DNA from: Micromonospora kangleipakensis
GTDB lineage: Bacteria; Actinomycetota; Actinomycetes; Mycobacteriales; Micromonosporaceae
Assembly: GCF_004217615.1 (NCBI RefSeq)
Contig: NZ_SHLD01000001.1
Location: 1,922,001 to 1,986,000, forward strand
Reading direction: 5' to 3'
Length of the DNA: 64,000 bases
The notes beneath the pieces were generated by a model. It worked only from the letters and a program-made list of their open reading frames with translations. It was not told the origin of the DNA and searched no databases. The position numbers and the translations under genes were made by a program. Shown here piece by piece: positions 33,670 to 41,640 of this stretch (within the stretch, counting starts at the first letter, position 1; every line of letters starts with the position of its first letter).

Positions 33670-33751
33670 TTCCTGCCTGTGTCCCCCAAATGGTGGCAAA
33701 CCGCCCTCAACGAGGTTGGGCCCAGGCTTCGCCTAGGAAGGAGCAGCAGTA

Positions 33752-34423
33752 ATGGTGGGACGTACCCGACTGTGGGCAGCAACGATGGCGCTCAGCGCGG
33801 CGGTGGCGGGCACCGCCGTGGGAAGCGCGGCCATGGGCGACGGAGGAGACGACTCCCGCGACTCGCACGACTCGTTCGACTGGCGGGACGCCGGCAATCA
33901 AGACTCGCGGGACGCAGGCAACGAGCGGGAGCGGGGGACCGTGCGGGCGAAGCTCAGCGGCTTCCAGGAGGACCCGCTCACGATCTCGACGCCCGGCTCG
34001 GGTCGGTTCGTGGCGCACATCGACGAACGAGATAAAGAGATCGAGTTTCGACTGAGCTACGAGGACCTCGAGGGAGACGTCCAGCAGGCGCACATCCACT
34101 TCGGGGGGAGGCACCAGAGCGGCGGGATCGCCGTCTTCCTCTGCTCGAACCTGAAGGACGCGAAGGGCGGCGCGCCACACGGCGTTCAGCCCTGCCCCAA
34201 GTCTCCCGCCACCATCGAGGGAACCATCAAGCCCGGTGATGTCATCGGCCCGGCAGACCAGGGCATCCAGCCCGGAGAGTTCGACGAGCTCGTCGACGCG
34301 ATCGAGGCCGGCGTCACGTACGCCAACGTGCACACCTCGAAGTACCCGGCGGGCGAGATCAGGGGCCAGATCAGCGACGACCAGGACGACGACCACGGTG
34401 ACCACCACGGTGACGACGACTGA
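33752..34423 (+). CDS. Secreted CHRD-domain protein
   Basis: A 223-residue exported protein. A signal peptide (1-27) is followed by an Asp/Ser/Arg-rich linker and a CHRD domain (about 62-208) with VRAKLSGFQEDPLTIST, QQAHIHFGGRHQSGGIAVFLC and YANVHTSKYPAGEIRGQI. An Asp/His-rich tail (DDQDDDHGDHHGDDD) could bind metal ions. CHRD domains are structural; the role in bacteria is unknown. AGGAAGGAG precedes ATG 33752. Confidence 0.85.
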   Translation: MVGRTRLWAATMALSAAVAGTAVGSAAMGDGGDDSRDSHDSFDWRDAGNQDSRDAGNERERGTVRAKLSGFQEDPLTISTPGSGRFVAHIDERDKEIEFRLSYEDLEGDVQQAHIHFGGRHQSGGIAVFLCSNLKDAKGGAPHGVQPCPKSPATIEGTIKPGDVIGPADQGIQPGEFDELVDAIEAGVTYANVHTSKYPAGEIRGQISDDQDDDHGDHHGDDD

Positions 34424-34439
34424 CCGGGGTGCGCTCACT

Positions 34440-34487
34440 CCGGAAGGTATCCACTCATCCGGTGATGAGTGGGTGGATGCCTTCCGG
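34440..34487. terminator. Strong terminator between CHRD and sigma genes
   Basis: CCGGAAGGTATCCACTCATC pairs nearly perfectly with GATGAGTGGGTGGATGCCTT and the following CCGG around a CGGT loop, between convergent genes. Confidence 0.8.
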
Positions 34488-34527
34488 GGGTGCAGGACAG
34501 CGTCCCGCGGTGCCATGTCGCGGACGC

Positions 34528-35736
34528 TCAATCCGCCAGACCCGTGGCGCGCCGGAGCAACGCCCGTCGCTCCGCCGCAGAGCCCACCACATCGGCGGCG
34601 GCCCGGAACAGGGCGGCGGCGCGGACCGGGTCGCCGTGGCGGGCGGTCAGCTCGGCCTCCGCGGCCAGCGCCGGCGGGTAGCCGTCGAGCGCCCCGCCGG
34701 AACGGGCCTCGGCGACCAGGGACAGCCCGGCCGCCGGACCGTACGCGTACCCGTGGGCCACCGCGCGGTTGAGCCGGATCACCGGCGTGGGGCGGATCAG
34801 GGCCAGGTCGTCGTACCAGCGGGCGATGGCCGGCCAGTCGGTGTCGGCGGCGGTCGGCGCGGTGGCGTGGCAGGCGGCGATCCGGGCCTGGAGGGCGTAC
34901 GGGCCGTGGCCGGCCCGGTCCAGCAGCGACCGGCCCTCGGCCACGGCGGCCCGGTCCCAGCGGGAGCGGTCCTGCTCGTCGAGGGTGAGCAGGTTGCCGT
35001 CGGCGTCGCGGCGGGCCGCCCGGCGGGAGTCGTGCAGCAGGAAGAGCGCGAGCAGCCCGGCCGCCTCGGGCTGCTCCGGCATCAGCCGGTCGAGCAGCCG
35101 GGCCAGCCGGATCGCCTCCGCGGCGAAGGCGGGCTCGCCGTCGGCGTCGTACCCCCGGGTGAAGAGCAGGTAGAGCACGGCCAGGACGCCCGGCAGCCGC
35201 TCGACCAGCGCGGGCCCGGTCGGCACCCGGTACGGGATGCCGGCCGTGGCGATCTTCGTCTTGGCCCGGGTGAGCCGCCGGGTCATGGTGGACTCGGTGA
35301 CCAGGAAGGCGCGGGCGATGTCGGCGGTCGGCACCCCGGCCACGGTGCGCAGCGTCAACGCGACCCGCGCCTCCAGGGCCAGCGCCGGGTGGCAGCAGGT
35401 GAAGATGAGCCGCAGCCGGTCGTCCACCACGTCCCCCTCCGGCTCGGACGGCGCCGGCTCCGGGTCGGTGAGCCGGGCCAGCTCGCGCAGCTTGCGGCGT
35501 TCCACGCTGGCCCGGCGCAGCACGTCCAGGGCCCGGTTCCGGGCGGCCGTCATCAGCCAGCCGCCCGGATTGGCCGGTACGCCGTCGCGCGGCCAGCGCT
35601 CCAACGCCGTGGCCACCGCCTCCTGGGCGCAGTCCTCGGCGAGCGTCCAGTCACCGGTGACGCGGATCAGCGTCGCCACGATCCGCGGGTACGCCTCGGC
35701 GCCCGCGACGGCGACCGCGTCGGCCGCGTCGGTCAC
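34528..35736 (-). CDS. ECF42-type RNA polymerase sigma factor
   Basis: A 402-residue protein, twice the usual ECF length. Sigma regions 2 and 4 occupy about residues 10-175 (WTLAEDCAQEAVATALERWP, PADIARAFL-type helix VPTADIARAFLVTESTMTRRL). A long helical C-terminal extension of the DUF6596/TPR-like kind follows (FTRGYDADGEPAFAAEAIRLARLL, PVIRLNRAVAHGYAYGPAAG). This is ECF42, which has no anti-sigma factor and is regulated through its extension. GTG 35736 starts 5 bp after the YciI stop, the usual partner gene. Confidence 0.88.
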   Translation of the reverse strand: MTDAADAVAVAGAEAYPRIVATLIRVTGDWTLAEDCAQEAVATALERWPRDGVPANPGGWLMTAARNRALDVLRRASVERRKLRELARLTDPEPAPSEPEGDVVDDRLRLIFTCCHPALALEARVALTLRTVAGVPTADIARAFLVTESTMTRRLTRAKTKIATAGIPYRVPTGPALVERLPGVLAVLYLLFTRGYDADGEPAFAAEAIRLARLLDRLMPEQPEAAGLLALFLLHDSRRAARRDADGNLLTLDEQDRSRWDRAAVAEGRSLLDRAGHGPYALQARIAACHATAPTAADTDWPAIARWYDDLALIRPTPVIRLNRAVAHGYAYGPAAGLSLVAEARSGGALDGYPPALAAEAELTARHGDPVRAAALFRAAADVVGSAAERRALLRRATGLAD

Positions 35737-35741
35737 CGGCG

Positions 35742-36074
35742 TCAGTCCAGGTCCACGAGGGGCCGCAGCTCCAGCCGGCCGCTGTACGCCATCGGGTGGG
35801 CGCGGGCCACCTCGATCGCCTCGTCCAGGTCGGCGCACTCGAGCAGGTCGAAGCCCACGATCACCTCCTTCGTCTCGGCGAACGGGCCGTCGGAGAGGAG
35901 CAGCTCGCCGTCGCGTACCCGGACGGTGGTGGCCGCCGACGCGGGCCCCAGCGCGCTGCCCATGAGCCGCTGGCCCCGGCCGTCCCGCTCGGCCACCCAC
36001 TCCTCGATGTCCGGGGCGGCGGTCGGGTCGGCGTCCGGCTCGGTGTCGGTGCAGACAAACATCAGGTACTTCAT
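35742..36074 (-). CDS. YciI/DGPF-domain protein
   Basis: A 110-residue protein with MKYLMFVC, the DGELLLSDGPFAETKEVIVGF core containing the DGPF motif, and the ECADLDEAIEVARAHP helix. YciI-like proteins are found encoded beside ECF42 sigma factors and may modulate them or be their main target. GGAGGAG precedes ATG 36074. It leads the two-gene operon. Confidence 0.9.
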   Translation of the reverse strand: MKYLMFVCTDTEPDADPTAAPDIEEWVAERDGRGQRLMGSALGPASAATTVRVRDGELLLSDGPFAETKEVIVGFDLLECADLDEAIEVARAHPMAYSGRLELRPLVDLD

Positions 36075-36196
36075 CGGTTCGCTCCTCCGTGTCGTGGTTG
36101 CAGCAGCCTGACGAACGGCACGCCCGGATCCGGACACCTGCCTACCAGAATTTTTTCGTGGGTGATTTTCCGGGCCCGACTGGGTACTGCCGGGCG

Positions 36197-36430
36197 ATGT
36201 TCTTCATCTTCGGGCTCCGTACCAAGGTCGACCGGTCCGGTGTCGTCACCCGGGTCTGCCGCAACTGCGGCAACCAGGCCGCGCAGGTGATCACCCGCCG
36301 GTCCACCAGGTTCACCCTCTTCTTCGTCCCGCTGATCCCGGTGCGCACCCGGTACACCCAGCAGTGCACCTTCTGCGGCGCCGAGTACGACATCGCCCGG
36401 GCCGAGGCGCAGCGCCTCCCGGTCGGCTGA
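36197..36430 (+). CDS. Small zinc-ribbon protein
   Basis: A 77-residue protein starting MFFIFGLRTKVDRSG with two Cys pairs, CRNCGN and CTFCGAEYD, flanking a hydrophobic TLFFVPLIPVRTRYTQ stretch. It matches the zinc-ribbon family of small actinobacterial proteins of unknown role. The hydrophobic segment may associate with membrane. ATG 36197 is the family start; upstream frame to 36089 is intergenic. Confidence 0.8.
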   Translation: MFFIFGLRTKVDRSGVVTRVCRNCGNQAAQVITRRSTRFTLFFVPLIPVRTRYTQQCTFCGAEYDIARAEAQRLPVG

Positions 36431-36432
36431 CC

Positions 36433-36609
36433 ATGGCCGCCTTCCTCTGCTGGCTGATCGGCCGGCAGCCGGTCGTCCCGGCCACCGCCCCGGTGCACAC
36501 CGTCTCCCGGCCGCCGTGCACGCCCGGCCGCCGGCACCGCCGCCGCAGCCGACCCTCGGCCGGCGCCGAGTCACCCCGCTCGCCCTGGAACCGCTCCGCC
36601 GGCCGCTGA
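36433..36609 (+). CDS. Possible 58-residue basic protein
   Basis: Begins MAAFLCWLIGRQPVVP two bases after the zinc-ribbon stop and ends in an Arg/Pro/Ser-rich tail. No Shine-Dalgarno is evident, the composition could arise by chance in GC-rich DNA, and I know no family. It is listed for its tight linkage to the preceding gene. Confidence 0.3.
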   Translation: MAAFLCWLIGRQPVVPATAPVHTVSRPPCTPGRRHRRRSRPSAGAESPRSPWNRSAGR

Positions 36610-36692
36610 CCGGCCGGTGATCCTCCACCCCGTACGGACCCCGTCCCGCCTGCGCGATCTACGCTGGCGCCGCCGTCCGAACGGGGAGAATC

Positions 36693-38096
36693 GTGCGCAA
36701 TCACCCGGCCGTCGTGCTGGTGGCCGTCCTGCTGTCCACCGTCGCGCTCCCGGTCTCGCTGACCGGCGCGTCCGTCGCGCTGCCAGACATCGGCCGCGAC
36801 CTGCACGCCGGCCTGGCCGGCGTCCAGTGGGTGGTGAACGGCTACAACGCCACGTTCGCCAGCTTCATGCTCGCCACCGGCGCGCTGGCCGACCTGTTCG
36901 GCCGCCGCCGGGTCTACGCCCTCGGCGTCGCGGTCTTCGCCGCCGGCGGGCTGCTCGCCGCGGTCGCCGACAGCATCCTGCTGCTAGACGTCGCCCGCGC
37001 CCTCGCCGGCGTCGGCGCGGCCGCCGCGGCGACCAGCGCCTCCGCGCTGCTCGCCGGGGCGTTCCAGGGACGTGCCCAGGCTCGCGCGTTCGGCCTCTTC
37101 GGTACGGCGATCGGCGTCGGCCTCGCCTTCGGCCCGTCGATCGCGGGACTGCTCATCGAGGGCTTCGGCTGGCGGGCGGTCTTCGCCGCCCCGGCGCTGG
37201 CCGCCTGCGCCGTCCTCGCCCTGGTGCCGCTGCTGCCGGAGTCCCGCCAGCCGCACCCGGGACGGGTCGACTGGGCGGGCACCGTCTCGTTCACCGCCGC
37301 GCTGCTGCTGCTCATCTTCGGTTTCGTGCAGGGTCCCGCGTACGGCTGGGCGGCCCCGGTCATCGTCGGGGCGTTCGCCGCCGCGGCGGCGCTGCTGGTC
37401 GTCTTCGTCCGGGTGGAACGCCGTCGCGCCGAGCCGATGTTCGACCTGGCCCTGCTGGCGAGCCCCCGGTTCCTCGGCATCTGCCTGGCGGCGGCCACCA
37501 TCGTCGCGGTGCTGGTGCCGCTGCTGGTCTACCTGCCGTCGTACCTGACCACGGTGGTCGGGCTCAGCCCCGGCGCGGCGGGCGCGACGCTGATCCTGCT
37601 GACCGCGCCCACCCTGGTGCTGCCGCTGCTCAGCGGGGCGCTGACCCGGCTGGTCCCGGCCACCGCGGTCACCGTCGTCTCGGTGGTGGTGGTCGCCGGC
37701 GGCGCGGCCTGGGCCACCGTGCTCCGGCCCGACGCGGACACGGCGACGCTGGCCGGGCCGCTGCTGACCATCGGCGTCGGGGTGGGGCTCTCCATCGGGC
37801 TGCTCGACGCGATCGCGATCGGCAGCGTCGCGCCGGGCCGCGCGGCGACCGGCGCCGGGATGATCAACACGGCCCGGTTGACCAGTGAGACCATCGCCAT
37901 CGCCGTGGTGGGGGCGGTGCTGGCGAGCACCACCGCTGGCCGGCTCGCCGACCCGGGCTTCACCGGCGGCCTGCGTACGGTGCTCTGGTCGCTGGCGGGG
38001 CTGGCCGTCGCGGCCGCGGTGGCCACCGCGGTGCTGGTCCGCCGCGGCGCGCTCCCGGCCGTACCGGCGGAGAGCGCCTATCCTGGCGGATCATGA
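36693..38096 (+). CDS. MFS transporter, DHA2/EmrB-QacA type
   Basis: A 467-residue drug:H+ antiporter-like MFS protein. Features are the N-terminal VALPDIGRDLHAGLAGVQWVVNGY motif, loop motif GALADLFGRRRVYALG and a motif C-like GTAIGVGLAFGPSIAGLL, with roughly 14 membrane spans. It probably exports drugs or metabolites. The GTG start is at 36693. Its stop overlaps the start of the Cas4-like nuclease gene by four bases, an unusual coupling. Confidence 0.88.
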   Translation: MRNHPAVVLVAVLLSTVALPVSLTGASVALPDIGRDLHAGLAGVQWVVNGYNATFASFMLATGALADLFGRRRVYALGVAVFAAGGLLAAVADSILLLDVARALAGVGAAAAATSASALLAGAFQGRAQARAFGLFGTAIGVGLAFGPSIAGLLIEGFGWRAVFAAPALAACAVLALVPLLPESRQPHPGRVDWAGTVSFTAALLLLIFGFVQGPAYGWAAPVIVGAFAAAAALLVVFVRVERRRAEPMFDLALLASPRFLGICLAAATIVAVLVPLLVYLPSYLTTVVGLSPGAAGATLILLTAPTLVLPLLSGALTRLVPATAVTVVSVVVVAGGAAWATVLRPDADTATLAGPLLTIGVGVGLSIGLLDAIAIGSVAPGRAATGAGMINTARLTSETIAIAVVGAVLASTTAGRLADPGFTGGLRTVLWSLAGLAVAAAVATAVLVRRGALPAVPAESAYPGGS

Positions 38097-39181
38097 CGAG
38101 CAGCGCGCGGCGACTGGCCGAGATCCGCGGCGGGGTGCCGCCCCGCCGGCACAACGCCCGGACCGTCGCCGCGCTGACCGGCAACCCGGGCTGCACCCGC
38201 CGGGCGGTGCTGGACAGCGCGGGGGTGGACAAGCCGAAGCTGGCTGAGCGGATCGGCTTCCCGGCCCGGTTCGGCCAGTCCCGCTTCGCCATCACCCGGG
38301 GCAACGCGTTCGAGGCGCAGGTCAAGGCCGACGGCGGGGCGGAGCTGCTGCGGCTGGTCGCCGAGCGGTTGGGCGTGCCGGTGCCGGCGGAGGCGAGCTG
38401 GACGGACCTCGGCGGCGCCGACGACCTGCCGGACCGGCACGAGCGGTCCCGGGCGGCGCTGACCGACCCGGGCGAGGGCGCGGCGCTCTTCGACCATCCG
38501 CTGCTCGGTCTCGACGTCGCCGGCCAGCGGGTGCACCTGGAACCGGACCTGGTCGCCGCCCGGCTCGCCGGCCGGTTCCACGTCGTGGAGGTCAAGTCCT
38601 TCCCGGTGGTTGACGGGCAGGCCGACCCGGCGAAGGTCTCCGCCGCCGCCGTCCAGTCCGCCGTCTACGTGCTGGCGCTGCGCGAGCTGCTCGCCGCCGA
38701 GGGGCACGGCCCGGAGCTGGTGTCGCACGAGGTGGTGCTGGTCTGCCCGCGCGACTTCGGCAACCGGCCGGTGGCCAGCCTGCTCGACGTTCGCAAGCAA
38801 CTGCTGGCGCTGCGCCGCCAGCTCGACCGGATGGCCCGGATCGAGGCCCTGCTCGCCGACGTGCCGGCGGAGTTCACCGCCGACCTGGACGCCGACCCGG
38901 GCACGCTGGTCGCCGCGCTGTCCCGGGTGGAGGCCCGCTATGCGCCGGAGTGCCTGGCCGCCTGCGAGCTGGCGTACTTCTGTCGGCACGAGGCGCGCGG
39001 GCACACCTCGGCGCTGGGCCGCCCGGTCCGCGAGGCGCTGGGCGGGATCGTTGAGGTCGCCGAGGTGCTGGCGCTGGCGGCCGGCGAGCGGGCCCCCGAC
39101 CCCGAGCAGGGGGAGGCCGCCGCGCTGCTGCGCGCCGCCGCCCGCCTGCGCGCCGACGCCCTCACGGGAGGCCCCGCATGA
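38093..39181 (+). CDS. Cas4/AddB-like Fe-S PD-(D/E)XK nuclease
   Basis: A 362-residue protein. The nuclease core has Asp152 (HLEPDLVAAR), the E-x-K signature Glu166/Lys168 (FHVVEVKSFP) and the Q-x3-Y motif Gln188/Tyr192 (AVQSAVYVLALREL). Four cysteines are placed as in Cas4 and AddB iron-sulfur nucleases: Cys34 (NPGCTRRAVL) and Cys287-x3-Cys291-x5-Cys297 (ECLAACELAYFCRHEA). It should therefore be a 4Fe-4S exonuclease acting on DNA. No cas genes or CRISPR repeats are nearby and no helicase is fused. It overlaps an MFS gene upstream and a gene of unknown function downstream, both by ATGA. Confidence 0.72.
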   Translation: MTSSARRLAEIRGGVPPRRHNARTVAALTGNPGCTRRAVLDSAGVDKPKLAERIGFPARFGQSRFAITRGNAFEAQVKADGGAELLRLVAERLGVPVPAEASWTDLGGADDLPDRHERSRAALTDPGEGAALFDHPLLGLDVAGQRVHLEPDLVAARLAGRFHVVEVKSFPVVDGQADPAKVSAAAVQSAVYVLALRELLAAEGHGPELVSHEVVLVCPRDFGNRPVASLLDVRKQLLALRRQLDRMARIEALLADVPAEFTADLDADPGTLVAALSRVEARYAPECLAACELAYFCRHEARGHTSALGRPVREALGGIVEVAEVLALAAGERAPDPEQGEAAALLRAAARLRADALTGGPA

Positions 39182-40722
39182 GTACGCTGCGCGCGCTGGC
39201 GAAGGCGCAGGCCCTCGCCGCCGGGGTGGCCCAGCCGGTGGCCACCGTCCGGCACCTGCACCTGTCGGAACGCCCGCTGGTGCTGGTGCCGCTGGCCATG
39301 GCGGGCGAGGCGAACGCCCCCCTGGCGGCCCTGGTCGGCGCGGCCCCGGACGAGGCGCGGCTGCTGATCGTGCCGCAACCCCGCAACCGCCAGCAGCGGT
39401 TCGCGTTCGCCGCCGAGCTGGCCGGCGTCGTGCTGCCGTACCTGGACTCGTTCCGGAGCGTCACCGAGGCGGTGCCCACCGACCGGGGCCGGGACGTCCG
39501 CCACCGGTACGTCGACGCGCCGCAGCTGCTGGTGCCGAACCCGGCCGGGGTCACCTTCCTGCGACTGTTCGGCCGCTCCACCCGGTTCCGGCGGCCGGAC
39601 GGCGACTACCCGGTGCACCCGTCGGTGCCGCTGCTCGGCCGCTGGCTGACCTTTTTCGCCGAGCGGGCCGAGTACCCCGGCTCGGCGGCGCTGCTGGCGA
39701 TGACCGAGGCGCTGACCCTGCACTGGGCGACCGGGCAGAGCGCGGTGGAGGACCTGCACCTGCCGGCACTGCTCGGCTGGATCGACCCGCCGGCCGGGCT
39801 GACCGGCGCCGCGGCGGCCGCCCGGGCCGAGGATCCGACGGTCTGCCCGCCGGCCGGCCCCGCCACCGACCCGGACTTCGACAACCGGCGGCTGGCCCCG
39901 GCGATCGCCGCGTACGCCGACGCCGAGGCGGACCCGGTCGCCCGCGCGGCGGCGTACGCGGAGTTGGAGCGCCTGCTGCGCGACCAGCTCGCGCCCACCT
40001 GGGAGCTGATGTGGCGCGGCGTGGGGCTGCTGCGCGCCCTGCCGCCGGGGGCCCGGGTGGCCGGCCGGTGGGACGGCGACAAGGACGCCTTCACCGGCTA
40101 CGCCGAGCACGTCGACGCCGGGGGCGGCCCGCAGCCGCGCCGCGACGGCGCGGTGGCCGCCGCCGTGCGCCTGCACCGGCTGGAGCGGGTGCTGACCTCG
40201 TACGCCGTGCAGCGCGCCTACGACGATCCGCTGGTGATGGCCGAGCACCGGCTGACCGGGGAGGCGTTCGTCGGCGACGTGGCCCTGGCCGACCCGAAGC
40301 GGGTGGACGACACCGGAAAGCGGCCGGTGCTGCGCCCCCGGATCCAGCTGGTCACCACCGAGTCGGTGCTGGTGCCGGTCGGCGCGACGCTGTGGTCGCC
40401 GGCCCGCCCCGCGCAGAAGGCCCGGGTGGTCTTCGTGACCCCGGGCGCGGACGGCAAGACCGAGGTGGTGCTGGAGCTCTCCGGCGGGATGGGCCGGGGG
40501 TTGACGGCGCCGCCGGGCACCGTGCCGGAGGTGGGGGAACGGCTCTGCTTCACCACCCTGTCGGACGCCTTCCTGCCGGCGGGGAACTTCCCCCCGCCGG
40601 AGGAGACCCCGTGGACGCACGGCGGCCCGCCGGCCGCCGCGCCCGCCGCTGACGGCCCGGCAGCCGAGGCCAAGGGCGGCTCCGGCAGCGGCGACGGCGA
40701 CCCGGCGGAGGAGTGGGCCTGA
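39178..40722 (+). CDS. Unknown protein coupled to the Cas4-like nuclease
   Basis: A 514-residue soluble protein I do not recognise. An N-terminal helical part (LRALAKAQALAAGVAQPVA) is followed by a mixed domain with LIVPQPRNRQQRFAFAAELAGVVL and a central helical region. A C-terminal beta-rich domain (VLVPVGATLWSPARPAQKARVVFV, VVLELSGGMGRGL) resembles a small barrel, and the tail is Gly/Pro/Ala-rich. No Walker motifs or catalytic signature are visible. The ATGA overlap with the nuclease implies stoichiometric expression and probably a complex. A helicase-associated or substrate-recognition role is possible but only inferred. Confidence 0.65.
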   Translation: MSTLRALAKAQALAAGVAQPVATVRHLHLSERPLVLVPLAMAGEANAPLAALVGAAPDEARLLIVPQPRNRQQRFAFAAELAGVVLPYLDSFRSVTEAVPTDRGRDVRHRYVDAPQLLVPNPAGVTFLRLFGRSTRFRRPDGDYPVHPSVPLLGRWLTFFAERAEYPGSAALLAMTEALTLHWATGQSAVEDLHLPALLGWIDPPAGLTGAAAAARAEDPTVCPPAGPATDPDFDNRRLAPAIAAYADAEADPVARAAAYAELERLLRDQLAPTWELMWRGVGLLRALPPGARVAGRWDGDKDAFTGYAEHVDAGGGPQPRRDGAVAAAVRLHRLERVLTSYAVQRAYDDPLVMAEHRLTGEAFVGDVALADPKRVDDTGKRPVLRPRIQLVTTESVLVPVGATLWSPARPAQKARVVFVTPGADGKTEVVLELSGGMGRGLTAPPGTVPEVGERLCFTTLSDAFLPAGNFPPPEETPWTHGGPPAAAPAADGPAAEAKGGSGSGDGDPAEEWA

Positions 40723-40754
40723 GTCCGCCGTGGAGGCGGTGCCATGCTGACCCG

Positions 40755-41393
40755 ATGAACCGTGACCACGACCGGGTGCGGCGCAGCTACGACACGGTGG
40801 CCGAGGAGTACCGGTCGCGGCTCGCCGACGAGCTGGCGGGCAAGCCGTTGGACCGGGCGCTGCTGGCGGCGCTGGTCGAGGAGGCCGGGCCGGGCGCGGT
40901 CGTCGCCGACCTGGGCTGCGGGCCCGGGCACGTCACGGCCTGGCTCGCCGGGTCCGGTGTCCGGGCGGTGGGGATCGACCTGTCGCCGGAGATGGTGGCG
41001 GTGGCCCGGCGCGCGTTCCCGGCGGCGGAGTTCCGCGAGGGTGACCTGCTGCGGCTGCCCGCCGCCGACGGCGAGTTCGGCGCGGCGGTGGCGCTCTACT
41101 CGGTCATCCACCTCGACCCGGGGGAGCTGCGCCCGGCCTGCGTGGAGCTGCGGCGGGTGCTGCGCCCCGGCGCCCCGCTGCTGGTCGCGGTCCACCTCGG
41201 CACCGAGGTCCGGCACCTGGACGAGTGGTGGGGCCACCGGGTGGACGTGGACTTCCACTTCTTCGCGGCCGAGACGGTGGTGGCGGCGCTGACCGACGCG
41301 GGCCTCGCGGTCGAGGCGCGGCTGGAGCGGGTCGCGTACCCGCAGGAGGTGGCGACCCGCCGCCTCTACGTCCTGGCCCGTCACGCACGGTAG
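40755..41393 (+). CDS. Class I SAM-dependent methyltransferase
   Basis: A 212-residue methyltransferase. Motif I is VVADLGCGPGHVTAWLA (about 47-63), followed by VRAVGIDLSPEMVAVARRAFP and the motif IV-like FGAAVALYSVIHLDPGELRP. It resembles ubiquinone/menaquinone-type small-molecule methyltransferases; the substrate is unknown. ATG 40755 starts 32 bp after the preceding gene, so it could be the last gene of that operon. Confidence 0.85.
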   Translation: MNRDHDRVRRSYDTVAEEYRSRLADELAGKPLDRALLAALVEEAGPGAVVADLGCGPGHVTAWLAGSGVRAVGIDLSPEMVAVARRAFPAAEFREGDLLRLPAADGEFGAAVALYSVIHLDPGELRPACVELRRVLRPGAPLLVAVHLGTEVRHLDEWWGHRVDVDFHFFAAETVVAALTDAGLAVEARLERVAYPQEVATRRLYVLARHAR

Positions 41394-41415
41394 CCGCACC
41401 GAGTTATCTTCCTGC

Positions 41416-41437
41416 GGCCGGTCAGGAGAGACCGGCC
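41416..41437. terminator. Short hairpin after the methyltransferase gene
   Basis: GGCCGGTC (41416-41423) pairs with GACCGGCC (41430-41437) around AGGAGA. No T-tract follows, so termination is tentative. Confidence 0.35.
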
Positions 41438-41640
41438 AGCGCCGCGCGCCCCGGTACCGCGTGCTGGTCGCCCTCTATCGGCAGGGCGACAGCGCGTCAC
41501 CGTCCTGATCGGGCGGGTGACGGTTGCCGATCGGCTCTGGCGGCGGCATCGGGCGGTGACTACGCTTGCGCCGTTCGCCGTCCGTGACCGGTCCTCATCG
41601 TCGAGGGTGCACGTCTGAGAGAGAGCCGGAGCGAATAGTT

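Larger units (their letters stand above)
33312..33751. other. Gene-free region with two hairpins
   Basis: A 440-bp divergent intergenic region between ltrA and the CHRD gene. It holds two strong inverted repeats (33448-33490 and 33608-33669) and an AT-rich patch around 33580-33605. I see no supported coding frame. Confidence 0.6.

Noticed and set aside
38093..39181. A cas4 gene of a CRISPR-Cas locus
   Set aside because: No repeats, cas1, cas2 or effector genes occur in the window. The resemblance is to the Cas4/AddB nuclease architecture in general.
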